The notes under the pieces were generated by a model. That model was not told the origin of the DNA. It did not search any database and worked only from the letters and a program-made list of their open reading frames with translations. From NCBI GenBank assembly GCA_947034885.2, contig OX344751.2, positions 38,903,082 through 38,967,081 of the forward strand: a DNA stretch of 64,000 bases, read 5' to 3'. Both the position numbers and the translations under genes were made by a program. Shown piece by piece: positions 1 through 10,393 of this stretch. Within the stretch, counting starts at the first letter, position 1, and each line of letters opens with the position of its first letter. The DNA is from Thuidium tamariscinum. Taxonomy: Eukaryota; Streptophyta; Bryopsida; Hypnales; Thuidiaceae.

Positions 1-2
1 AT

Positions 3-188
3 TGCCCGCCTCAATTACAGAAGCAGCAGAAGACGAATAGGGCATCGATTCTCCAAGCCCTAATTATGGCTCTACACAATTTTGCTCTTCCCAGAGACAC
101 AATATTGAGAAGCCTAAGGTCTTATAAGCAGTTCCAACGACTTGAGCTCAGCATTGTGACGGTCGACATTGCATCAGAAAATGCGAAA
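3..188 (+). other. open frame entering from the left edge
   Basis: A plus-strand frame is open from the window edge to a TAG at 186-188, about 61 codons, including ILQALIMALHNFALPRD. It could be the end of a gene that starts outside the window, or chance on the strand opposite the downstream flank of the 229-615 gene. On the minus strand the same interval has a pyrimidine-rich tract and AG at about positions 10-40 that could be a splice acceptor. Neither reading is recognisable. Confidence 0.15.
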
Positions 189-228
189 TAGAAGAGCTAC
201 GAATAAAAGAGTGACAAATAGAGTAGTC

Positions 229-615
229 CTAATGCAGATAATCTTCTGCTAAATTCCAACAGCACAACGACCAGTATAAGCTAATCTCCTCACAGAGGTT
301 TGCACTCGCCTCTTTCGTGACAACCTCTAAAGTGAAGTAAGACAATGTGAAACAGGAAAGTAGGGATGAATACCTTGTCCAGATCATATTGACCTAAATA
401 AAAAGTTGTCGCTCCAGAGCCCTTGATGCCTCTCGCCAAGACATGAAAAGGAAAATGTCGGAATAGACATTTTCTACCGCAATTTGCTCACCAAGAGACC
501 TGGGTCTTCAGTTAGCACCTTGGAGACGGGATTGGGGGCTCTTCATCTGCGGGTTCTGCAAAACATCGAGTCTAGAGGCAAACCCTAGAAGATGTTTGGT
601 CTCCTCCAGTAGGTC
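229..615 (-). CDS. partial spliced gene, unassigned
   Basis: Three exons can be chained on the minus strand with matching phases: 615-519 (97 nt, after a TGTAAAG acceptor, ending before GTGCTA), 429-374 (56 nt, acceptor GCGAGAG, donor GTATTC) and 324-229 (96 nt, acceptor TTTAGAG, ending in TAG). The joined frame is open. It reads a helical, charged first exon (starting DLLEETKHLL, ending SPQSRLQ), then a Gly/Ala/aromatic second exon containing GIKGSGATTFYLGQYDLDK, then a third exon starting VVTKEASANL. The composition and phase agreement look like real coding sequence, but I do not recognise the family. The 5' exons would lie above 640; a donor-like GTGAGT at about 650 hints at one, but I could not build them. 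The last exon could instead end at an internal GTGAGG donor and continue to the left. The alternative is a decayed gene fragment. Confidence 0.4.
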
Positions 616-659
616 CTTTACAGTACAAACTAACAGAAAACTCAAAGCTACTCACCGTC

Positions 660-2217
660 CTGCAATAAACTCTAACTACTTAGAAGGAACAATCCACGCA
701 TTGTACATATCCTGTTAGCATACCACCATCATAAATTCCTTGCTTTTCATTCAGAATGGAATTGAGATAGCAAACACAATCGGCTAGATTGAATATTTGC
801 AGGTAACTGCCAATCAATTCGAAAAAGCATTAGAAAAAGTCGGCGAGGAAAGAAGCCCAAGAAAGCCAGTGCAACCACTCCATGATATGAGCTGTGGCGA
901 TCAATACATTCACATGGAATCGCAAGGACGGAACTACGGAAACATCTAATAAAAAAATAAATGTGAAACAGTAGCCATAAATTGATGCGACTTGCGAGTG
1001 GTCATGGACGTGTTCTTGCACGGTCATTGGCATGCCAACTGTATTACCAGAACTAATTTCATCCGGATTTAGGGTTTCTTATTAGGGTTAACCCGTTTCT
1101 GGCTGCGTATTTTAGTGTATATCAAAGCTTTTGTAATTTGAGACTAACACATTTAACTTCACTGCTGTATTCAAGTATAAATTCATTCCATAGTCTTGAG
1201 TGTAGAGAGAGGTGAACGTCCGTAGTAGTGCACTTGAGAGTGTGACAAACTTGCGCATTAATTCCCAAATGAGTGTGAGATAATGTTAATGCCACGGGGT
1301 GCACAAACTGAATTAACTTCTGGAGTATGTTCAGCATCATCTTTTGAACTATGCGTAAGGTGCTTCCGGCTGTTGAAGTCAACAAAAGCTTAGACCACAG
1401 CTCAAAGTGTGCAGCTTTATCAAGACCATCTCTTGCTATGGCGGAGGTTAAGTGGGAGAGTATGCAAGTATTGATGTTTTGGCGCTGGGTGAAATATAGG
1501 GTATTGCTGTTCTGCAACAGCGACTGTTGAAGCCTAAGAATCCACTTGAAACTGGCCCAAAGGAATAAATTTGCCCAGGCTCTCAGAGTCGGAGATGGTG
1601 GGACGCTTCGCTTGCGCTGTGGGTTAACACTTCAGGCAAATGAATGCTTTTACCATCCATATTGTATCTTAGAAAAACACTCCTTTAGAGATACGAGTAC
1701 GCGGACCCCCGATTATACAATCAACCTCTTTCACGCCCGCCTTCATCTACACAGGCATTCATGTTCTGCGTGTTTCCATCACACTACCGCCAAAAGCATC
1801 CTACAGACGAAGTTTGAATACCGTATTCAGAGACAATTCGAAACAGAAAACAATCTATCTCAAACCCCCTCTCACAATATTTTTTTGCAATTTCATGCTT
1901 AGTTACAAAGCAAGATTTGACTACTTCAGTTTACCCCTACATCCTGTCCAGCTCATTGGTTGACTTGTTCCTGATCCCTCAACGTTCAGACTGATTCCCC
2001 ATTCCCAAGCAATCAACAAATTGGAAAAGAGATATCAATCCCAAGGATGTTCAGCATCGCCTTCTCAATTCACCGGAAGCAGCACCTACGAAGCTTTTAA
2101 CAATTACAGTATAGCGGATACATCTGCAGAAGCGCGCGTGGGACATGACAACTTCGGTCTCACGATTAGCTTATTGCTGTTTGGAGTTTTAATTGGATTC
2201 CTCGGAAGAGGAGTTAA
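660..2217. other. no recognisable gene
   Basis: The sequence is moderately complex and not repeat-like. Open frames of 118 and 131 codons occur on opposite strands (1546-1902 and 1122-1517), but neither resembles a family I know, and neither has a convincing exon structure. Part of 660-1080 may hold upstream exons of the gene at 229-615: a minus-strand frame beginning MPMTVQEHVH at 1033 is open for 67 codons. Confidence 0.3.
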
Positions 2218-2411
2218 GGGCTGCGCCAGCCAGGGAGGTAGTGCAAGACCAAGGCGACGCGCGCGGGGCCTGGCAGCAAGCTGCCGGATGGACCCGCACC
2301 CGCTAAAAAATTAGATTAATATCATGAAACTCATTTGAGCTTCGTATCAGATATTAAACTGATAAGAACAGATACTACACTTGATCTTAGCCAAAAGGCC
2401 GAGAAAGGTAT
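2218..2411 (-). ncRNA. U2: U2 spliceosomal snRNA
   Basis: Read on the minus strand, the RNA begins AUACCUUUCUCGGCCUUUUG at 2411 and runs about 194 nt, close to the 196 nt of plant U2. Visible landmarks are the universal 5' domain, the GUAGUA branch-point recognition sequence, the stem IIa region (UCAGUUUAAUAUCUGAU), and a stem IIb in which GAAGCUC pairs with GAGUUUC around an AAAU loop. The Sm-binding site is UAAUUUUUUAG, followed by stem III (GCGGG with CCCGC) and stem-loop IV with the conserved UUGCACUACCUCC segment. The paired arms are intact despite divergence from other plants in the 3' half, so this looks like a functional gene rather than a pseudogene. In the spliceosome U2 pairs with the intron branch site. 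The 3' end is set by analogy with other U2 RNAs and may be off by a few bases. Confidence 0.93.
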
Positions 2412-2470
2412 ACCTCTACGTCCACACGCAGTCCTTCTTCTACCCACAATCTGTCTCCGCCTTGGTCACA

Positions 2471-2481
2471 ACATATGGGAC
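2471..2481 (-). promoter_or_regulatory. U2 upstream sequence element (USE)
   Basis: On the minus strand GTCCCATATGT lies 60-70 nt upstream of the U2 start. Plant snRNA genes carry an element of consensus RTCCCACATCG at about -70, and this is a close match at the expected distance. A good TATA box is not evident at -30, where the sequence is only GGTAGAAGAAG. Confidence 0.6.
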
Positions 2482-5340
2482 AAAGTACCTCCCAAGTCAA
2501 CTCCTCCTTTTACTTTTCTTCAGAGGATTTCCCCATCGACTGATATGTCATCGATCCCCTGATAGGTGGGGAAATTTCCCCACAGTGTGAGAGTCATACT
2601 GTAATGAGAATTGTGTGGATGGGAGTGGAGCCGCCCATGCAACGGATTCAAAGATTCATGACATCAAACTTAAAACTTTAGCTACCAGTCACATGTATAC
2701 TAGAGAGATTAGTGCCCACTAATGTTTGGAGCTCCAGAATCCACTGGAATAGTTACAACTCAGACTACCATCGTTGGACCCCTCCTCTTCACCGTCAAAC
2801 AAACGCAGCAAAAGTTCAGCACACACCAAGGCTCTAAATTTTGAGCACCTGGTGTCCCTTTGCTTTAGTCGAAACCATCGCATCGTGATTCGTGAAAACG
2901 TCTCCCTCAAATTGTCATGTAGTTTCTCCAGAAACAGGAGGCCAATTTCGGTAATAGGTAAGTGTTCCTCTGATGTGGCTTAAATTCTTCAAAAGGGCTT
3001 GATGTCCAGGTCACATGATGCGCCATGATTTCCAAAGCTTCGATGAACGCACGAACATGCGGAATTATAGAGGAGCAGAATAGCTGATCTGCACTTCATC
3101 TCAGCCACAACCCTGAGTGCAATATATCTCTGTATTGGTCTACGACATCCTGGCTATTAACATCACGTCGGACTACCCGAGTGTCCACATAAACCTTCAG
3201 GAAGGAGAAGCATGCGATGGTGAAGAACGCCAAGTTAATAGATTATGCCATGGATTGAACAGGGGGAGGACATTCCCAGCCCAGATCCAAGGTTGAAGCA
3301 AGAACGAAAGTCACTGCTCACAATGCTTCATCCATACCACTTACAAACAACTTGTATTGATGTTCGCTTCAGGTACAGAGGTGATCTAGTACACTAGCAT
3401 CTAGTTTGTTTATTGATCCATTAATTGAGCAACCTCTACATGTGCACACACTGCAGCATTGTGTGAACATTTCACAAGATCAGAAGCTTGTATTACCCTA
3501 AATCTTACTGAGCCCAAATTAATCGCCACAACGTTTCATAAATACCTCCTAAACCGAAGGAAAATCCCGTCACCTCGAGTTCTAGACTACAATTAAGATA
3601 AGATTCTAGACTATAATTAATAGATGCTTCATGCCAGGAGGAAAATCATCTCTGTTCACGCTCACTTCACGAAATGCCTCATTTTTATTTTGAGTTCTAC
3701 TTTTGGGTTGCCATCTACAGCGCAGAAGGGAGAGTTCTTAGTCGTCTAACTGCTAAAGAATGTTATTTGAATTACAAATCGTCAAAAAAGATCTCTAGCA
3801 GCTGTTTTGCTTTTGTGATGCAACTGTTTTGCTTTTGTGATGTTGATGTCACATCAGAAAGAATTTTGGGCGAGTGCTATTTGAAGAGTACACGTTTTGG
3901 ACACAATTCTGTTAGCTAGGCAGTCTTGTAATTGTAAGCTCAAATTTTTAATGACATCGAGACTGAATTTCAAAACAAGTTCTCAAGTTGTTCTCGACTG
4001 TTACCGTGTAATCTCCCAAGCCGTTACGACTGTTCGTGCTTGACGCATGTGTTAGTTTATTTGTGAGCAACTCTGCATTCTCGTGCAGTAGTTAATGAGC
4101 TCATCCTTACAACAAAGTTACTGCAAATTTTAATTAATGTGTATACTTCACTATTGAGAAGCTCTAAAGTCTACACTAGCAACTCAATTTTGTGTAATTG
4201 CTCCACAAGTTCACAAAATGGACTCCAGCACTCACTCTCTCACAAGTTCAAAGCACTCGGCACCTAATGCCCACTGGGAATTCATGGAGTAACTTGGAAT
4301 CGGAAGATTCCAATATAATGTAGAGTCCTCACACTTTGGGACATCCAAGTACTTGTTGAGTAGCACTTGCACACACTACGCAAGTCATTCCAATCATGTC
4401 CAAAATTTAGGCTTCATGAGTAACAAAAATGTTGCCGACAATATCAATCGTGGATCTTTTTCTATAACCACAATGAGGTGTTTGCATGGTATGGTGGATT
4501 AGTTTTTGTATTGCAAAGTGCAAATGCATTGCTATCCATTGTCTTGTGGGATTTTCAACATCTTCCAAACATCACCATTTTGAAAGATGAGGTCCACTTT
4601 CTTTTTTCAAAATGACAAGTTAGCCCTTGAGGTACCAAGACCTTTTTTTTCATAAAAAAAACACTCAAAACTAGGGCTCCCTTGTGCGTGCACCTTTGAA
4701 CATTGAAGATGGTTTCAACTTCTCTTTTTTGGGTAAAATTTAATTACCATCAAGTCCTTATGAATTGCCAATTTTTAGTTGTTTGTTTTGTTCTTGATCT
4801 ATTTATGATTAATTTATGCTTCATTGAGTATCTATTTTTTGCAACAAATTGTTATTTTTTTCAAATAGTACTATTTCATCACTTACAAGTACTCATACTA
4901 CTCAAAATGGTACTTTTAGTCGTTAATTTTTCATATCAACAATTGTGATTGATCTACTTCATAGTACTTGTAGTGATTCTAGTACTATGTTCCAAAAATG
5001 CAATTTTGACAAAACAAGAATTAAAACATGAGGCCTTTCTTACAACCACCCTATATTATCTTTATTTATCCTATAGCATTTGGTATTTTAGAATCATGAA
5101 ATCATTCAAGAATGGCTATGAATTATTTGAAAAAAAACTTCAAATAGGACATAATTAAATTAAATTTGATGCAGCTTTCCAATGTGCCCAAAATGGTGTT
5201 GTGAGTAAAAGGTACGAAGGTCCATTGGGCTAGGGTTTAGTTTCGTTTCAAGTTTTTGTACAAGTTTTACAATTCTACCTCGAGTTGTGTTATTTTCAAT
5301 ATTATAGTGGCTCGGAATGAGCTGAATTTTAAAAACCCAG
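2482..5340. other. intergenic, nothing firm
   Basis: No gene is recognised. From about 4500 rightward the sequence becomes strongly AT-rich. A 19-bp motif, CTGTTTTGCTTTTGTGATG, occurs twice in tandem (starts 3802 and 3824). Small open frames are short and unlike known proteins. Confidence 0.4.
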
Positions 5341-5638
5341 ACATTAGAAGAAATTTGAGGGCATTAGGAGACTACGGGTTCCTGGACTGCGGGAATGCAA
5401 TTTCTGCCCTGTGAACCCGAATCCTACGTGGTCGGGACACTGCCACGTAATATTTTTTCTTTTTTTTCAAATTTTTTTTTGGACTTATTTTCATATTTCA
5501 GGACCCAAAAAACAAACAAAAAAAAAAAAAAAAAAAATTTCCGATAAAAGTCGGCCTGACAGGGTTCTGCGGCATTGGGAGCCGTTTCGGGAACAGACCC
5601 AAAACGGTCCTGTAATGCCCTCAAATTTCATCTAATGC
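5341..5638. mobile_element. MITE family D, copy 1
   Basis: This foldback element of about 298 bp has terminal inverted repeats reading ACATTAGAAGAAATTTGAGG at the left and nearly the same, inverted, at the right (TTAGATGAAATTTGAGGGC). GC-rich arms contain GGAGCCGTTTCGGGAACAG and GTGGTCGGGACACTGCCACG, separated by an A/T-rich centre with a long A run. Copies recur at 27386, 57139 and, more decayed, at 15705, 19609 and 38153. No clear target duplication is visible. It has no coding capacity. Confidence 0.75.
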
Positions 5639-5788
5639 TAATTAGGTAATATCTCTTTCCATGCATTTAGCATATGGTTGAAATTCGTTTTATAAAATTT
5701 TGATTTTATTGATTGCATAACAAGTCATCTAATTGGGACAATTTTTTGAGAAAATTGTCAAGTAGTTCAAGAGAGAGAGGACATTAAC

Positions 5789-6026
5789 CCCTGAGTGCCC
5801 AGAGCTAATTCATTGAAATCCAAACCTTTCCAAACTCATTCCACTCAAACTTTCTTCTAAGAAGAAATCCATGTAAACCAACCGTATCGATTGGTAGTCA
5901 AGAGAGACCTGGAGGTTTGGGGAAAAGGACACACCCTTTGACTGTACCACTCAAAAGATTATAATAGTCAAACAAGAAAGTTTTTCATTGGAGAGGCCAG
6001 ATTTTGGTCGTTGGGGCGCTCAGGGG
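5789..6026. mobile_element. TTAA-flanked element P1 (piggyBac-like MITE)
   Basis: The 238-bp element begins CCCCTGAGTGCCCAGAGC and ends, read inward, CCCCTGAGCGCCCCAACGAC. TTAA lies immediately outside both ends (5785-5788 and 6027-6030). The termini and the subterminal ACGACCAAAATCTGG resemble the left end of P2 at 38196. TTAA target duplication with CCC-type ends is the piggyBac signature. It is non-autonomous, with no open frame. Confidence 0.7.
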
Positions 6027-6030
6027 TTAA

Positions 6031-8301
6031 GGTCATGTTTTGACACTGAGCACTTCAATTGTATACAAGATGACCAAGTATAATTCATTGTTGATATTTG
6101 TTATCCCAATAAATGTTAAATTGCATATATGTGAAGAAAAATTGCTCTCCCTAAAAGATTCCAAAAAATACACTAGAAAGTGTTAATTATTAATTGTCAA
6201 AAAAAATTATGAAAATTATACTCCTATTTTCAATAAATTTACCTCAATAAGTGTTAATTCAAATGAAAGTGGGGCTACGAATATTTATAACTTGGATGAA
6301 ATGAATTATGTCCATCATATGCTCTATACATCATGTTGTAGTTGGCATAAATAGTAATGTAAATAGCCTACAATATCTTCATCCATCATCCATTCTACAT
6401 CATGCATTGTACATTATACATCATGCAAATAATATGGTCATAAACTCCATCAACCATTCTAGGATTAATTTTAACTTCAAGCTTTGTTGCATCAACTTTT
6501 TTGGAATTAAAAACTTCAAGCTTCTTTACATCAACCTCTTTATATTTTAGTGTTGTACCATTTAAAATGTTATGATGTTGCACTAAATTTGTTGTTTGAT
6601 GATTTAAAGAGGTTGGAAGTTTAGGTCAACAATAGAGAAGGGCTTCCAATTTATTGTGGTCCAAGAGAAAGGGATCCTTCAATATCATTGGGCATGTACA
6701 AGAATCTCATCAAACTACTGTAGATTTGTTATTCAATTATGCATAGATATATCATGACATTCATATCTTATGTATTTTCATCCTTCATTTATATAAGTGC
6801 TATTGTTATTAATTCTAAAGTCACATATGCATTATTCATGTAAGTGTTATAAATTGTCTATGCTAGTGTATTTGTAGGTTAGTTTCAACAAGTTCATGCA
6901 GAAATATTTTCTTTTTTGCAATTCAACAATTCGGCAGAAACATAGGAATTTTTTTATTTTTGACACTTTCTGAGGATACTCCTAATTTTGGATCAATTCT
7001 CTCTATTCATGCATAAATGTACTCCTCTTTCTATTTTTCTCAAAAACAATTTTTTCAGACTTTTAGAAATAGTTGTAAATCATTTTCTAAATTTCAGCAT
7101 CATCCAAATTTTCCTAAATTATTTACAAAACTAACCCACATGTACAGTACCTATATAAGTGTTCAAGTGTTAACATCATATATGACGTATTACAAGTTTC
7201 CTTGCTCCCAAATGTTAACAGATACCAAGGGTGGACTGGACCTCCAATTCTAAAGGATACACCAACATATCATCCTAACTCACTTCCAAGAGCACAAAAT
7301 AGTTCATCGAAGTGAGCACAATGTACCCAAATGCACCTCATGCATATCTCCTTTTCATTCCAAAGAGTAGATCTAGGGTTATAGTTGTGCTTGTCTTATG
7401 CTTTTGTGCTGCGTGAGTCAAATGAAAACCCTAAATTTGTATTTTGAAATGAAGAGGAAGCATCCAAACCTAGCGATACAAGTACATTTGGTTGCACCTA
7501 CTTGCCCCAGTCGGCCATCATGGATCACTTTTGAGCAGAGAGGGGTTATTACTTAAACAAACCCTAACAAAAGCATGATGGTACTAATTCAGAGCTTGTC
7601 ATGTGCAAGAGGACATGCACTGTGTTCTCAACCGTGGCCTCAAGTAACGGTTCTGGTTTTGGTTCCTTCGCTGTGAGACCATGAGCAGCAAGACTATCCC
7701 GTAAGAATTGCACCAGTACTGCTGACTACATCCGCAACAAAAACAGCAACCCGAGAATCGACAGAAGACAAGCGAGATCACGCATCCAGTGCACAAGCAA
7801 CACAAAATCCTCACACACGTTGAATGCCCCACCCATCATTCAGTATTGGAGTACCGTACTTCAAAGTCGAAGGGTGCACAGCTAGAGGACTACTTAATTT
7901 ACAATTTCTCGGTATACTCGGTATGACATGTGTACAGAATAGCAGAAGCCGGTCCCTCTTTAAATTTCAACGTCGATCTCATGCAGCATCAAAAGGTGAG
8001 TACGCCTAATTCCCGCAAATAAGAGAAGAAAACCTCATTGCATCAGGGTTGGGGTTGCAGTTAGGTATACCTACGTAACATTCACAAAGCTCATTCCCTT
8101 GGCTGTGCATGAGAGGCTAATTATGTACCCAGATGATTTGGAAGAATCTCAGCCAACAAATCTCCTTCATTTGCAATATTTTACTATCAATACTAGCTCA
8201 GTCTCTTGCTTAATTTATCACTCTATCATCATCATATGACCCCTGTTGCACACAAATCGAAATCTGTAATTGTCCGCCTGCTTCAGACAATCCTGCTTCG
8301 T
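6031..8301. other. intergenic, nothing firm
   Basis: AT-rich to about 7500, then more balanced. Short direct repeats of CATCATGC/ACATTATACATC type occur at 6370-6430. Open frames reach only 60-80 codons and match nothing I know. Confidence 0.4.
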
Positions 8302-8513
8302 GATAGCTTCCAGATATGGTGAATCGCGGACAGTCTCTCTTAGTTATCGACATACCAAGCAAGATAGCACTGGAAATGGACTAAACAATCAAAATGAAAA
8401 GTACGCTGATAGCTTCCAGATATGGTGAATCGCGGACAGTCTCTCTTAGTTATCGACATACCAAGCAAGATAGCACTGGCAATGGACTAAACAATCCAAT
8501 TGAAAAGTACGCA
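8302..8513 (-). pseudogene. 106-bp tandem duplication, HMA-gene 3' exon relic
   Basis: Two head-to-tail copies of 106 bp (8302-8407 and 8408-8513) differ at only a few bases, so the duplication is recent. The start of each unit, AGCTTCCAGATATGGTGAAT, resembles AGCTTCCGGATACGGCGAGT at 8925-8944 in the last exon of HMA protein 1, and the similarity continues for about 45 bp. In the frame matching that exon the relic carries a stop, so it is not coding. It appears to be a decayed copy of the 3' exon that was later duplicated. Confidence 0.5.
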
Positions 8514-8882
8514 GCAAGTCTACTAAATATACATTTTTTTTGTGTATTTCCGGATAATTATGGCTTTTCTATACAGAGTAGCACTGTAGAAGAAGCCGGA
8601 TCAGTCTTTGACCTCTTACTAGCTTCCCATCTACCTTACTAACTGCTCCTTAATTTCCTACTGGGACAACTAGCTGTGCAAAGGAGAATAATAAGTACAA
8701 ATTAACCGCCTTGGGATCTCCGTCAGCGTAGACTAGTGATCATCACATCGTCATCGTGTGTTACGCAGCATTCATCTATACTAGCTCTGATCTATACTAG
8801 CTGGCGTTTGTCACTTTGCGGTAATTTAGTCACTTATACATCATCGACATACTTGTTGTACAAAAAATTGGAAAACTCATAG

Positions 8883-10393
8883 TCAGTAGTAGTCAAGCTG
8901 TTGCAGATACTCCGGATTCATCACAGCTTCCGGATACGGCGAGTTTCGGTAGTCTCGCTCTTCGGCATAACTGGGAGGGTAGCTTTGGCTCGGAAGGTAC
9001 CCGTGGTGCCGGTACCGGTGCACGTCATAATCGGGTCGGTACTCGTCATACATGCTGCGGTGCTGCTCCGAGTACTGCGGCCGGTAAGTGTCCCTGTACT
9101 GCTGGTACCGGTGCACGTCCGCCTCCGATCGGTAGCCGTCGTGCAGGGAACGAAACTCAGGCTCCTGTCTGTACCCGTGTCGGTAGTCACCGTGGTTGTA
9201 GCTACGGCTGCCGTGCCCTGAGCTCGCCTGATTGTAACTGGAGTTGTAGCTGGTTTCCACGGGGTAAACGCTGTGAGATCGGCCATAGCCATGGTGGTGC
9301 CGGTCGTGCTTGTGGTGGATCTTGTTATGCTTCTGCCCGTGCCTGCTGTGGTGGACAGTGAAGGAATCAGTGGACATGATGTCTGCTCTCTTGTCCACCT
9401 TGCGAGCCTTCTTTAACACGTCGTGTGTGTCAGCGAAGCCGTAAACCACCACCTCCGACCTCGCCTGGTCTGTGTAGACGTCTTGAACTCCTGTGCATGC
9501 CCAGACATTTGTAAGCAGAGGTTTCAGTCTGTTAAGAATCAGAGCATGGTTGCGAAGAACGACGTTCGAGAACGGTCTCGCTCACTACGTTTCAACTCTG
9601 CTGCAGCTTACTTCACTTGTATCTGAGAGGTTAGAGTCCAAGATAGACCACTGATGCTGGAAAAGAAAAGAGCTAGGCTCATAACTAGATTGCGAGAAAC
9701 CGAATCTGAGATATTCGTTTGGAACAGTACGTGGTGGCGAGAGTTCTACTCACCGTTTACTTCGGCGAGTTCCTCTCGGACCTTCTCCTCGCACTTGTTG
9801 CAACCCATAATCACCCTCATTTCGGTTCTCTGGAGATACCCCAAACACCACCATGCTCAAAGTCAGCAGCAAAATATGCCATTTGGGCGTAAGCTTAGTA
9901 CTCAAGGCACTTGCTCAACAGAAAATTAATCACCAGAGGATGAAACAACTTTGTGGCGCTCGAGCACTAATCCTAAACGACGCAGCATGCATAAGAATCA
10001 GTGAGAATGAAGAACTTACAGGGGAATTGCCTCCATGGCCATAAGGCGGAGACCCCTGGTTCATCCACCGAGGCTCCGAGCGTCTCGAGAAGAGCTGTGC
10101 ATTGCAATTTGAGAGCATGTCAGATAATCGAAGCTCTCAAACCAGCTATAGCATCAGCGATCCGCCTTGAAAACATGACAAAGATACAATATGGGGAGAC
10201 AAACTGAACTCTAAATGTTAGTTTCTCTTCTAAGCTGCACAGTGAATATGCCCAACTTCTCGGCCTCATGTCTTTCCAACCTCTCACTGATCACCACCAT
10301 TCCCGAAACTCAAACTCAAACACTTAATGCAACTAAAACATTGACGGTTCTTAACGAAGTAACAGTTTGAGATTATACATCACTGAGACCCAT
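8883..10393 (-). CDS. heavy-metal-associated (HMA) domain protein 1
   Basis: Four exons join in phase: 10393-10379 (MGLSD, ATG in a GCAGCCATGG context), 10094-10020, 9829-9754 and 9490-8883, giving 257 residues. All introns are GT-AG. The HMA fold occupies about residues 31-95, with the metal-binding motif MGCNKC (M38, C40, C43). Such ferredoxin-like domains bind soft metals, usually copper or zinc class, and plant members act as metallochaperones or in stress signalling. A His-rich tract (residues 102-122) follows, then a long Tyr/Arg/His/Asp-rich, probably disordered tail ending in LDYY. There is no CaaX box, so this is an HPP rather than an isoprenylated HIPP. Exon 2 (LFSRRSEPRWMNQG) aligns with exon 2 of the paralogue at 60429 (FFYRGNEPHWLKND), which confirms the model. 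The intron at 9753-9491 splits the HMA domain and is absent from the paralogue. The first exon is the least certain part. Confidence 0.78.

Noticed and set aside
1122-1902. Two opposed open frames of 131 and 118 codons
   Set aside because: No domain, no splice partners and biased composition. They may be chance or decayed sequence.
8901-9292. Open frames of 106 and 123 codons overlapping HMA protein 1
   Set aside because: They are other-frame shadows of its repetitive last exon and have low-complexity translations (runs of V, T, P).
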